Notes under the pieces: model-generated
The model's input: only the letters and a program-made list of their open reading frames with translations
The model's database searches: none
What the model was told of the DNA's origin: nothing
In this document: piece after piece, positions 19,345 through 27,806 of the stretch
Numbering within the stretch: the first letter of the stretch is position 1
How the letters are laid out: every line of letters starts with the position of its first letter
DNA from: Parabacteroides sp. ZJ-118
GTDB taxonomy: Bacteria; Bacteroidota; Bacteroidia; Bacteroidales; Tannerellaceae
Length of the DNA stretch: 58,421 nt
NCBI RefSeq assembly: GCF_011038785.1
Contig: NZ_JAAKDT010000017.1
Location: 1 to 58,421 of the forward strand
Reading direction: 5' to 3'
Position numbers and translations under genes: made by a program

Positions 19345-20307
19345 CGCATTATTTTTCACATTGCAAGCGTTTTTGTCAAAAGATTGACTGTTCTGTCGTT
19401 CAAGGTCCGCCCGGCTCTTGCTTTGGGTCACTAAATAGACGCCGGAGAAGACAAGCGCGGCCGATACGAGTTTCATTACGCTAAAACTATCCTGACCGAT
19501 GCATACGGCGATAAAGGACGCTACGATCGGTTGGATATAGTTGTACATGCTGACGGTAGTCGGGCGGATTCGTTTCAAGGCCAGCGGTATTAACAAATAG
19601 GGTACGAACGTGGCCCCGAATAGCACGAAAAAGATGGCTCCCAGCTCTTGGCCGTCGAAGATCTCCTTGTGGAAAGCCGGGGTATTCCAGATGGATTCGA
19701 TGGCGAAAGGCAGGGTAATCAGCGTGGAGAACAGGAACATCCATTTCATCATCGTGACGGATGAGTATTTGAGTGTCAGTGGCTTGGATACTACCAAATA
19801 AATCGAGTACATGAATCCGCTAACCGTAATCAGCAGGTTCCCTCCCGGGCTGCTCGCTTGACCGGGACCTTGCGCGGATTGTAGTATCAGGGAGATCGCT
19901 CCGCATATACCCAGGAGTACCCCGAACGTCTTCATCCGTGTGATCGGTTCCTTCAGGATCAGGGCCGCCAAGATCATGACAAAGATGGGAACGGCGGTCG
20001 CTATGATGGAAGCGTCTACGGGCGACGTGATGTTCAATCCCCAAATAAACAGCCCTTGGTTCAAGCCTACTCCGCAAAGGGCGCAAAGGCATAGAAGCCC
20101 CAAGTCCTTCAGCGGCACCTTCTCATACGGAACGAACATCGAGGTGATCCAGAACATCACGCAAGAGAAGCTCATCCGCATGCAGGTCAACGCCTCGGGT
20201 TGCACATGCTCGGGTAGTAAATATTTGGATATGGGCATATTAATGGCGAACAGGATGTTGGTCGCTAAGATAAGGAGATGTCCTTTTAGCTTTTCTTGAT
20301 TCATCAT
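19342..20307 (-). CDS. EamA/DMT family exporter
   Basis: About 321 residues with ten hydrophobic helices arranged as two EamA repeats, the architecture of drug/metabolite transporters of the RhaT/YdcZ/RarD group, which mostly export amino acids and other small metabolites. The start at 20307 (or the adjacent ATG at 20304) gives MMNQEKLKGHLLILATNILF, directly ahead of helix 1; the longer frame to 20409 adds an unlike N-terminus. Its 3' end abuts the thr leader on the same strand, so threonine or homoserine export is a tempting but unproven guess. Confidence 0.85.
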   Translation of the reverse strand: MMNQEKLKGHLLILATNILFAINMPISKYLLPEHVQPEALTCMRMSFSCVMFWITSMFVPYEKVPLKDLGLLCLCALCGVGLNQGLFIWGLNITSPVDASIIATAVPIFVMILAALILKEPITRMKTFGVLLGICGAISLILQSAQGPGQASSPGGNLLITVSGFMYSIYLVVSKPLTLKYSSVTMMKWMFLFSTLITLPFAIESIWNTPAFHKEIFDGQELGAIFFVLFGATFVPYLLIPLALKRIRPTTVSMYNYIQPIVASFIAVCIGQDSFSVMKLVSAALVFSGVYLVTQSKSRADLERQNSQSFDKNACNVKNNA

Positions 20308-20724
20308 ACGTACGATCCTAGATTGGTATAATATTAATGTATACAGGCTTCTGTTTTGATGAGCAAAGGTCTTACTTTTTTTTGTAAATAAGAAATGATC
20401 CGTAGGCAAAGTGTTACAGAGGTGTTGATCACGGCTCTTTCAGTTGGAGCCCAATGACCCGCGCCACCTCCGGAACCTCTTTCTTGCCGCTCCTTACAAC
20501 CGATAAATCCGATTATCGATAAGATACCTAAATCGACCGCTTCCTTTCTTTCTGATTCTTTTTATAGGTAAATCATGACAGCGATGTTCCTGAGATCGGC
20601 CAAACCAGAAGCCAGGAGGAGCCACAAAAGGCTCTTTTGGGTGAGAATATTCCCGTTTTCAAGCGCGAAAGGGGACGAAAACCTACACATTTAGTCGCGT
20701 TGGGCAACTTCCAATGCTACCGTT

Positions 20725-20812
20725 GGGCATTGTAAACCGCTATGAATAGGGTTGTAAACCGCCGTGAATAGGCATCGTAACCCCGTTAGAACCCAGTCGT
20801 AAGCCCATGAAA
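20725..20812. repeat. Imperfect tandem units of 21-24 bases
   Basis: Four successive units share a GGnnT(T/C)GTAAnCCnnTnnGAA pattern: starting GGGCATTGTAAACCGC, GGGTTGTAAACCGCC, GGCATCGTAACCCCG and CAGTCGTAAGCCCATG. The units are degenerate and without spacers. The last three are part of the dispersed repeat that recurs at the right edge. Confidence 0.45.
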
Positions 20813-20993
20813 TCGCCCAAAGAAGTCAATGGATACGCATTTGGATGAAAGATTTTCGCTAAAACGAAAAGGTGTTTTTCGGTATCTGCCTAAAGATGAA
20901 TTGATTAAATATATTTTAACGTAGAATCGAAGGCGCCTTGTCCCTTGCCCCGGAATCATCGATTCTCCGGGACTTCCGTTTACAAAATGTCAA
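20751..20993 (+). repeat. Dispersed repeat, copy A
   Basis: A 243-base non-coding segment that matches, in inverted orientation and without gaps, the segment 58054-58295; I count 27 differences, about 89 percent identity. A 25-base AT-rich core around 20903-20927 is identical in both. A CCCGGA...TCCGGG hairpin (20949-20972) lies near its end. Differences are spread over all three codon phases, so it does not look protein-coding. Confidence 0.85.
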
Positions 20994-21079
20994 AATGTCA
21001 AGATGTCAGATCGCGTACGTAACGAAATGATGTTGATAAAGAAAAAAGAGGAATATAGGTGATTTCTCCAACTTTGGAA

Positions 21080-21087
21080 TATCTTTG
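21080..21087 (+). promoter_or_regulatory. -7 box of cutC
   Basis: TATCTTTG, an exact match to TAnnTTTG, 69 bases before the cutC start. Confidence 0.45.
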
Positions 21088-21100
21088 TGATTGAAACCAA

Positions 21101-21116
21101 TATACCTGCTGGTATA
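21101..21116. promoter_or_regulatory. Palindrome in cutC leader
   Basis: TATACC-TGCT-GGTATA, a perfect 6-bp inverted repeat, about 7-22 bases downstream of the start point implied by the -7 box. Its size and position suit an operator for a dimeric repressor, but no regulator is known. Confidence 0.4.
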
Positions 21117-21155
21117 GCAAGAAGCACGAACGAGAATTTAACAAACTGAATAAAT

Positions 21156-21887
21156 ATGAAACGAATTGTTGAGATATGCGCGAACTCCGCTCAAAGTTGT
21201 GTGGAGGCGGAGGCGGGAGGCGCCACCCGCGTAGAGCTTTGCGCCGGGATACCCGAGGGGGGGACTACACCCAGTTATGGAGAGATCAAGACGGCGAAGG
21301 CTTTGACTTCCCGGATCGATATAAATGTGATTATCCGTCCCAGAGGCGGTGATTTCCTGTATACGGAAGCCGAGGTGCGATCCATGGTATTGGATATAGA
21401 ACTGTGCAAGGAGCTAAAAGTGCATGGCGTCGTTTTCGGCTGTCTTACGAAAGAGGGAGATATCGATGTCCCCTTGATGCGGCGGTTGATCGAGGCGGCG
21501 AAACCGCTGTCCGTAACTTGCCACCGTGCTTTCGATGTCTGCCGGGATCCGTTCACCGCGTTGGAGCAGCTGATCGAGTTAGGATGCGATCGCGTCTTGA
21601 CCTCGGGCCAGCAATCGGATGCCGTGAAAGGAATCCCCTTGATCGCCGAGCTGGTGAAACGTGCGGACGGACGGATCATCATCATGCCGGGATGTGGCGT
21701 ACGTGAGAATAATATCGGGAAAATAGAGGCGGAGACAGGAGCGAAAGAGTTTCATACGTCCGCCCGGAGTATCGTATATAGCAAAATGGAATATCGTAAT
21801 GAGAATGTCCCGATGGGAAGCAGTATCGTCTCCTCCGAATTCGAGACGGCGCAGACGGATCGGGAGAAGGTAAAGGCCTATATTTAA
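21156..21887 (+). CDS. cutC: CutC family protein
   Basis: A 243-residue cytoplasmic TIM-barrel protein. The N-terminal EICANSAQSCVEAEAGGATRVELC and the later VTCHRAFDVCRDP and LTSGQQSDAVKG segments are typical of CutC. Originally described in copper homeostasis in E. coli; the biochemical activity is uncertain and a copper role in Bacteroidota is not established. Single gene with its own promoter; a GCCTCA...TGAGGC hairpin with TTT (21899-21928) follows. Confidence 0.93.
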   Translation: MKRIVEICANSAQSCVEAEAGGATRVELCAGIPEGGTTPSYGEIKTAKALTSRIDINVIIRPRGGDFLYTEAEVRSMVLDIELCKELKVHGVVFGCLTKEGDIDVPLMRRLIEAAKPLSVTCHRAFDVCRDPFTALEQLIELGCDRVLTSGQQSDAVKGIPLIAELVKRADGRIIIMPGCGVRENNIGKIEAETGAKEFHTSARSIVYSKMEYRNENVPMGSSIVSSEFETAQTDREKVKAYI

Positions 21888-21898
21888 GTGCCGGCATC

Positions 21899-21928
21899 GC
21901 CTCATTGCCTATACCGGCGTGAGGCTTT
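21899..21928 (+). terminator. Weak hairpin after cutC
   Basis: GCCTCA (21899-21904) pairs with TGAGGC (21920-21925) around a 15-base loop, followed by TTT. Possibly the cutC terminator. Confidence 0.4.
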
Positions 21929-21976
21929 GTCGCGATAAATCGTGGGGAGATGTGCTCTTTTCTGAAAAAAAGTGCG

Positions 21977-21984
21977 TACCTTTG
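21977..21984 (+). promoter_or_regulatory. -7 box of DUF5916 gene
   Basis: TACCTTTG, an exact TAnnTTTG match 33 bases before the start codon. Confidence 0.45.
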
Positions 21985-22016
21985 GAGCCTGTCGCGTTCT
22001 TATAGTTTAGGCCATT

Positions 22017-24659
22017 ATGAAATATCTGACTCTACTCGTATTTTTAGGGTACTCATTGTTGTGCGAAGCCCAGCAAGATTCGATCGTCCCTTTTGAGAAA
22101 GCGTATAAGCGTACCTATACCATCCGGAAGGTATCAGGCGTGAAACCGGCGATCGATGGTAAGCTGGATGAGGACTTTTGGACGAGGCAGGGTGAGTGGT
22201 CGGATCGTTTCGTGCAGATTGTCCCTTATGAGCGGGCGATCACCCCATCTCCCACCCGGGTGAAACTTTTCTATGATGATAAATACATCTACATAGGCGT
22301 GTATTGCAAGGAGGCCGTACCGGATAAGATGAACCGTTTTATCGGGAACCGGGATGATAACAGTCTGGGCGATTTGGTCAGTGTCGCTTTCGATACCTAC
22401 CACGATTATCGGGCGGCGCCGGAATTCAATATCAATCTGGGAGGAAACAAGACCGATTTGATCGTTACCGACAAGTTGGATGTCAATAAGAGCTGGAACG
22501 CTGTTTGGGAGGGGCGGACGCATATCGACCGGGCGGATTCCAGCTGGACCGCCGAGTTGCGTATCCCGTTCAGCCAGTTGCGTTATAACCGGCAATCGGA
22601 GGATGGCGTTTGGGGCTTGCATGTGCGCCGTATCATCCGTAGGAATAACGAGGTGCAGAATTGGAGCATGATCCCCTTGAAGAATAACGGACATGTCTTT
22701 TCGTTCGGCGACATGAGCGGCATGGACTCTCTCCCCAAGCCCCGCGGCACCGAGTTCTTGCCGTATGTAATGGGAAAATATAGGCAGGAACCCCGGATAG
22801 CTGGCAGCCCTTATCAAAAAGGGCATAGCTGGAGAGGGAACGTGGGCTTGGACGCTAAGTTCGCCCTCTCGGATTATACGTTGGATATGACGATCAATCC
22901 GGATTACGGACAAGTGGAGTTGGACCCCTCCGTGATGAACCTTACGGCTTACGAGACGTTTTACGATGAGAAACGCCCCTTCTTCTTGGAAGGAAAACAT
23001 ATCTTGGATTTCGCGAACGGTAGCGATAGGATGTTTTATACCCGTAGGATCGGCGCCTCTCCCTCTTATACGCCGCGGGGTATAGACAACGTAAGCAGTT
23101 ATGCCGAGACGAAAGAAAATGTGCCGATTATCGGCGCTTTGAAACTGACGGGCACGAATAAACGGGGCTTGACGATCGGAGTGATCGAGAGTGTAACGGC
23201 ACGTTCCTCCTCCAAGGTTACCCGTAACGGGGTGGAGGATGTGGAAGTCGTGGAGCCTCTGACAAACTATACCGTGGCCCGTGTGCAAAAGAACTGGGAG
23301 GGGAATACCCTGCTGGGCGGTATGGTGACTTCGGTAAACCGTGCCCTGGATCAGCCTTATCTGGAAGATCTTAGGGTGCGTAACGCTTTCACGGCGGGTA
23401 TTGATTTTACCCGGTATTTCAAGAATCGCCTCTATTATATAGATGTAAAGGGGATGTTGAGCTCCTTGCATGGCAGCGCAAGGGCGATCACGGTTTTGCA
23501 GAATAGCGTGGCGCATTATTATCAAAGGGCTTCTTCCGCCGATTATCTGGGGGTGGATCCTACCCGTCGCTCCCTGACCGGAACGGGCGGCTATGTGAAA
23601 GTGGGACGGACAGGGAATGCCAAATGGAACTTCTCGGAGACCTTCACCTGGTCGTCACCCGGGTTCGACTTGAATGATATGGGATATATGAAGGAAACGG
23701 ATTATCTGATGAATGAGACGGAGGTCAAGTATCGGCAGACCGATACCTGGAAAATGTTCCGGTACAACACCCTTACCTTGTCGCAAAAGAATATGTGGAA
23801 TTACGGCGGTACTCCTTTTAGCAACAACGCTTCCTTGCGTTGGCAAAGTATGGCGACGAACCGGTATGAATGGGATATCAAGGAAACGTTCGGCTGGAAT
23901 TGGCTGGATAGCCGCTTGTTGCGAGGGGGGCCGGATGTCCGTTTCGGCTCTTATTTCTTAACTTCCGCTAAGTTTAATACCGATAAGGCGAAGCGGATGA
24001 TGTTCATGCTCCAATACGAGGGGGATCATAATTTCGAGGGGAACCGCTTCAATACGATCTCGCCAAGCCTGACCTTCCGTTTGGGAAACCATGTCTATTT
24101 GTCCGGGCAGCTGGATTACGCGTGGAATACGGATGAGATGCAATATGTGGCTACGACGAGGCCGCTTGGCTCGAGCGGCTTGACCCCTTGTTATGTCATG
24201 GGGCATATGGATCAGAAGACCTATGGCCTCACGCTGAAATTGCAGGTGAACGTGACTCCCGATATATCTATTCAATTCTATGGCGCCCCATTCACCTCCA
24301 TCGCTAAATACGATGATTTTAAATTGGCGGCGGATACGGAGTCGCATACCTTTGAGAACCGCTTTCAACGCATTGATCCGGACCGTCTGAGCTATGCGGA
24401 TGGAGTCTATACCATCGGGGAGGGAGCCGGGCAGATGCCTTTCAAGAACCCGGATTTTAGTTTTAACGAGTTCCGTTCCAACTTGGTAGCCCGCTGGGAA
24501 TACCTCCCCGGATCCACGCTTTATTTCGTATGGGAGCACCGGATGTCTGACCGGGATAACCGGTACTCGTCCGGCTGGGGAAGTAATTGGGATCGTATGT
24601 GGGGGCTTCCCGCGACAAATACGTTTATGATCAAAATGAATTATTGGTTCAACTTGTAA
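22017..24659 (+). CDS. DUF5916 outer-membrane protein with CBM9-like domain
   Basis: An 880-residue exported protein: signal peptide (about 1-18, ending CEA/QQ), a CBM9-like carbohydrate-binding fold (about 35-225, with AIDGKLDEDFW and YDDKYIYIGVYC), then the long beta-rich DUF5916 region ending in an aromatic residue pattern (IKMNYWFNL) that is typical of outer-membrane barrels. Proteins of this kind are widespread in Bacteroidota; function is unknown. The segment DEKRPFFLEGKHI (about 324-336) is a family hallmark as I recall it. It could bind glycans at the surface or act in envelope assembly. The pspC promoter overlaps its stop codon. Confidence 0.82.
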   Translation: MKYLTLLVFLGYSLLCEAQQDSIVPFEKAYKRTYTIRKVSGVKPAIDGKLDEDFWTRQGEWSDRFVQIVPYERAITPSPTRVKLFYDDKYIYIGVYCKEAVPDKMNRFIGNRDDNSLGDLVSVAFDTYHDYRAAPEFNINLGGNKTDLIVTDKLDVNKSWNAVWEGRTHIDRADSSWTAELRIPFSQLRYNRQSEDGVWGLHVRRIIRRNNEVQNWSMIPLKNNGHVFSFGDMSGMDSLPKPRGTEFLPYVMGKYRQEPRIAGSPYQKGHSWRGNVGLDAKFALSDYTLDMTINPDYGQVELDPSVMNLTAYETFYDEKRPFFLEGKHILDFANGSDRMFYTRRIGASPSYTPRGIDNVSSYAETKENVPIIGALKLTGTNKRGLTIGVIESVTARSSSKVTRNGVEDVEVVEPLTNYTVARVQKNWEGNTLLGGMVTSVNRALDQPYLEDLRVRNAFTAGIDFTRYFKNRLYYIDVKGMLSSLHGSARAITVLQNSVAHYYQRASSADYLGVDPTRRSLTGTGGYVKVGRTGNAKWNFSETFTWSSPGFDLNDMGYMKETDYLMNETEVKYRQTDTWKMFRYNTLTLSQKNMWNYGGTPFSNNASLRWQSMATNRYEWDIKETFGWNWLDSRLLRGGPDVRFGSYFLTSAKFNTDKAKRMMFMLQYEGDHNFEGNRFNTISPSLTFRLGNHVYLSGQLDYAWNTDEMQYVATTRPLGSSGLTPCYVMGHMDQKTYGLTLKLQVNVTPDISIQFYGAPFTSIAKYDDFKLAADTESHTFENRFQRIDPDRLSYADGVYTIGEGAGQMPFKNPDFSFNEFRSNLVARWEYLPGSTLYFVWEHRMSDRDNRYSSGWGSNWDRMWGLPATNTFMIKMNYWFNL

Positions 24660-24684
24660 ATATGAGTGAGATTCATTAGTTTTG
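24653..24684 (+). promoter_or_regulatory. Promoter of pspC-uvrB operon
   Basis: TAGTTTTG (24677-24684) matches TAnnTTTG, and CTTG (24653-24656) lies 20 bases upstream, a three-of-four match to TTTG. The -33 element overlaps the end of the DUF5916 gene. Confidence 0.45.
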
Positions 24685-24710
24685 CATATTGATAAAAATA
24701 CGAAAGAATT

Positions 24711-24905
24711 ATGGAAGAGAAGAAAAAAATGACCCGTTCGAATAACGGGATGATCGGTGGTGTTTGCGCCGGTCTTGCGGAGTACTTAGGCTGGGATCCG
24801 ACAATCGTACGGATCGTGTGGGTATTGATGGTTTTCTTTGCCGGATTTGGTGGACTGTTATACGTTATCTTGTGGTTGGTAATGCCCAAACGACAGATCG
24901 GGTAG
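24711..24905 (+). CDS. PspC domain membrane protein
   Basis: A 64-residue protein with the PspC pattern RSNNGMIGGVCAGLAEYLGWDP and one long hydrophobic helix (about 39-58). In enterobacteria PspC takes part in the phage-shock response to membrane stress; these minimal single-domain copies are common in Bacteroidota with unknown partners. It is the first gene ahead of uvrB (3-base gap), probably an incidental operon. Confidence 0.88.
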   Translation: MEEKKKMTRSNNGMIGGVCAGLAEYLGWDPTIVRIVWVLMVFFAGFGGLLYVILWLVMPKRQIG

Positions 24906-24908
24906 AGA

Positions 24909-26930
24909 ATGAATTTTGAGATATCGTCTTCGTTCAGTCCCACGGGCGACCAGCCCGAGGCGATTGCGGCGTTGTCGGGAGGAATCAAGCGTGGTGTCCC
25001 TTTCCAGACTCTTTTGGGCGTTACCGGTTCCGGTAAGACGTTTACGATCGCTAACGTCATAAAGGAAGTTCAGAGACCCACCTTGATACTCAGTCATAAT
25101 AAGACGCTTGCCGCCCAGTTGTACGGTGAGTTTAAAGCGTTCTTCCCCCATAACGCGGTAGAATACTTTGTCTCTTATTATGATTATTACCAACCGGAGG
25201 CCTATCTGCCTTCTACCGATACCTATATAGAGAAAGACTTGGCGATCAACGAGGAGATCGATAAGTTGCGTCTGAGGGCTACGGCTTCCTTGTTGTCGGG
25301 GCGTAGGGACGTGATCGTGGTCTCATCCGTATCCTGCCTGTATGGCATGGCGGATCCAACGGCATTCGCCGAGAAAGTGACGCGGCTGGAACGGGGTATG
25401 CGTATCGACCGGGACAAGTTGTTGCGCCGGTTTGTAGACGCCCTGTACGTGAACAATAAGCTGGATTTCAAAAGTGGCTGTTTCCGCGTGAATGGTGATA
25501 CGGTAGATATCTTCCCGGCGATCGAGACTTTCGACGGTATGGCGTATCGTATCGAGTTCTGGGACGATGAGATAGACCGTATCTCCTCCTTCAATCCGTT
25601 GACGGGCGAGGAGTATGATGAGCAAGATGAGCTGAATATTTATCCTACCAATTTATTCGTGACCACCCAAGAGCGTATCAATATGGCGATTGGCCAGATC
25701 GATGTGGATCTGGGTACGCAGGTGAATTTCCTCAAGGAGATCGGCAAGCCCTTCGAGGCGAAACGCCTGTATGAACGTGTCACCTTTGATCTGGAAATGA
25801 TCCGGGAGCTAGGGCATTGCTCGGGTATCGAGAACTATTCCCGCTATTTTGACGGACGTGCGGCAGGGGAGCGCCCCTTCTGCCTGTTGGACTATTTCCC
25901 GAAGGACTTCATGTTAGTCGTGGACGAGAGCCATGTGACGATCCCGCAGATTCGTGCGATGTATGGCGGGGATTATGCCCGGAAGAAAAACTTGGTGGAA
26001 TACGGTTTCCGTTTGCCCTCGGCGATGGATAACCGTCCGCTTACCTTCGAGGAGTTCGAGTCGTTGACACCTCTAGGCATTTATGTGAGCGCTACTCCCG
26101 CCGACTACGAGCTGATAAAGAGCGAGGGAGTGGTGGTGGAGCAGGTGATACGTCCGACAGGCCTGCTGGACCCGATTATCGATGTCCGCCCCTCATTAAA
26201 CCAAATCGATGATTTGATGGAAGAGATCGCGCAACGCTCGGCGAAAAACGAGCGGGTCTTGGTGACTACCTTGACCAAGCGTATGGCGGAGGAGCTGACT
26301 GCGTATATGACCCGCATGGGGATACGATGCAACTACATACATAGCGATGTAGATACCTTGGAGCGGGTACAGATCATGGACGACTTGCGGAATGGCCTGT
26401 TTGACGTGCTGATCGGTGTCAACCTGCTGCGTGAGGGGCTGGATTTACCGGAAGTCTCATTGGTCGCTATCTTGGATGCGGATAAAGAAGGCTTTTTGCG
26501 TTCCCACCGATCCTTGACACAGACAGCCGGACGTGCCGCCCGAAACGTGAACGGAAGGGTTATCTTCTATGCCGACAAGATCACGGAGAGTATGCGACAG
26601 ACAATGGATGAAACCAATCGCCGGCGGGAGAAACAGATGGCTTATAACGAGGCGCATGGCATTACTCCGAGGCAAGTCCTGAAAAACAGTGTCTCTTTGC
26701 TTGCCGAGAAGCAACAAACGGCGGAGCCTTACGCTTATATAGAGCCTGAACCCAGCTTGGTAGCGGACCCGGTCGTGCAATACATGAACCGTACGCAGCT
26801 TGAGAAGGCGATCGAGCGGACTCGCAAACAGATGACGGAAGCGGCGAAGAAACTGGATTTCATCGAGGCCGCCCAATTCCGTGACGAGCTGATGAAATTG
26901 GAGGATCTACTGAAAACGAAAAAGGATTAA
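24909..26930 (+). CDS. uvrB: Excinuclease ABC subunit B
   Basis: A 673-residue helicase-like subunit of nucleotide excision repair that verifies damage and recruits UvrC. Visible are the Walker [10 protein letters not shown] (about 38-46), the beta-hairpin segment [10 protein letters not shown] (about 92-101) that inserts between strands, DESH box (about 338-341), motif VI region QTAGRAARN and a C-terminal UVR coiled coil ([15 protein letters not shown], about 646-660). Complete length. It is flanked by pspC and a DUF1460 gene with 3-base gaps on both sides. Confidence 0.97.
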   Translation: MNFEISSSFSPTGDQPEAIAALSGGIKRGVPFQTLLGVTGSGKTFTIANVIKEVQRPTLILSHNKTLAAQLYGEFKAFFPHNAVEYFVSYYDYYQPEAYLPSTDTYIEKDLAINEEIDKLRLRATASLLSGRRDVIVVSSVSCLYGMADPTAFAEKVTRLERGMRIDRDKLLRRFVDALYVNNKLDFKSGCFRVNGDTVDIFPAIETFDGMAYRIEFWDDEIDRISSFNPLTGEEYDEQDELNIYPTNLFVTTQERINMAIGQIDVDLGTQVNFLKEIGKPFEAKRLYERVTFDLEMIRELGHCSGIENYSRYFDGRAAGERPFCLLDYFPKDFMLVVDESHVTIPQIRAMYGGDYARKKNLVEYGFRLPSAMDNRPLTFEEFESLTPLGIYVSATPADYELIKSEGVVVEQVIRPTGLLDPIIDVRPSLNQIDDLMEEIAQRSAKNERVLVTTLTKRMAEELTAYMTRMGIRCNYIHSDVDTLERVQIMDDLRNGLFDVLIGVNLLREGLDLPEVSLVAILDADKEGFLRSHRSLTQTAGRAARNVNGRVIFYADKITESMRQTMDETNRRREKQMAYNEAHGITPRQVLKNSVSLLAEKQQTAEPYAYIEPEPSLVADPVVQYMNRTQLEKAIERTRKQMTEAAKKLDFIEAAQFRDELMKLEDLLKTKKD

Positions 26931-26933
26931 CGT

Positions 26934-27806
26934 ATGAGAAGGATAGTGGTATGGTTCGGTTTGTGTATGTGTGTATGCCTGGGGTTTTTGGCGAACGCCC
27001 AAGAGCATGCGTCCCGTATATTGTATTGTACGGATGAGGATCGTGCTATTTTCGATCGGTATTGTATTCGGATGGAGTCTGAGAAATCGTTACCCTTGGG
27101 CGAGCTAATGATCCGTACCGCCCTTTTCTTCCGGGAGACTCCTTATGTCGCCTCTACCCTGGAAAAGGAGCCGGAGGGCTTGGTGATCAATCTGCGGGAA
27201 TTGGATTGCACCACATTCGCGGAGACCGTGTTGGCTTTATCCCGTACCCTGCGAGGAGAGAAACCTACCTTTGAGAACTTCTGTGAGAATCTACGGCAGA
27301 TCCGGTACAGAGACGGCACGATCCATGATTACACGGATCGTCTGCATTATATGGCCGACTGGTTCTATGAGAATGAGCGAAAAGGAATCGTGAAAGATAT
27401 GGGGCAGGAGATCGGTGGTGTCTCCCTGTCGTTGGATTTATCGTTTATATCCACGCATCCGGATAGCTATAAGCAATTGAAAAACCATCCGGAAAGGGTT
27501 CGAAGGATGGTCGATAAGGAAAAAGAAATAAACCAACGTCCTCATTATTATGTGCCTAAACAAGAAATCGACTCCTGTTCGTCCGGAATCAAAAACGGCG
27601 ATATCCTCTGTTTTGTCACTTCCATCAAGGGACTGGACGTGACGCATGTCGGGATCGCCTATTGGAAGGGGGGGCAGCTGACATTTATCCATGCCTCTTC
27701 TTCCGCTAAAAAGGTAATCGTCCACGCATCCTCCTTGCGAGATTACGCCGAGGGGATAAAGAGCTGTAAAGGGATATGGGTAGCCCGCCCGCTATCCATT
27801 CATTGA
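26934..27806 (+). CDS. DUF1460 cysteine amidase-like exported protein
   Basis: A 290-residue secreted protein with a signal peptide (about 1-22, ending ANA/QE). It fits DUF1460, a family with papain/NlpC-P60-like fold described as N-acetylmuramoyl-L-alanine amidase-like. Candidate catalytic residues are the cysteine in LDCTTFAETVLAL (about 87-99) and the histidine in DVTHVGIAYW (about 239-248), with a second His in FIHAS. Cell-wall peptide or muropeptide processing in the periplasm is the likely job. It ends 7 bases inside the convergent DUF5686 gene. Confidence 0.82.
   Translation: MRRIVVWFGLCMCVCLGFLANAQEHASRILYCTDEDRAIFDRYCIRMESEKSLPLGELMIRTALFFRETPYVASTLEKEPEGLVINLRELDCTTFAETVLALSRTLRGEKPTFENFCENLRQIRYRDGTIHDYTDRLHYMADWFYENERKGIVKDMGQEIGGVSLSLDLSFISTHPDSYKQLKNHPERVRRMVDKEKEINQRPHYYVPKQEIDSCSSGIKNGDILCFVTSIKGLDVTHVGIAYWKGGQLTFIHASSSAKKVIVHASSLRDYAEGIKSCKGIWVARPLSIH

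Larger units (their letters stand above)
20308..21079. other. Gene-free region with repeat units
   Basis: About 770 bases between the exporter and cutC with no credible gene in any frame. It holds GAGCC...GGCTC hairpin bases near 20619-20634, a set of four imperfect units of 21-24 bases (20725-20812, see separate entry), the 243-base repeat copy A (20751-20993), and the cutC promoter at its end. Confidence 0.6.

Noticed and set aside
20725-20812. Tandem units considered as a CRISPR array
   Set aside because: Units adjoin without unique spacers, are only 21-24 bases and degenerate, and no cas gene is in the window.
22134-23525. Long open frame of 463 codons on the minus strand inside the DUF5916 gene
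   Set aside because: It mirrors the coding strand of a clear protein gene, is rich in His/Arg/Ile as antisense frames are, and has no domain, signal or promoter.
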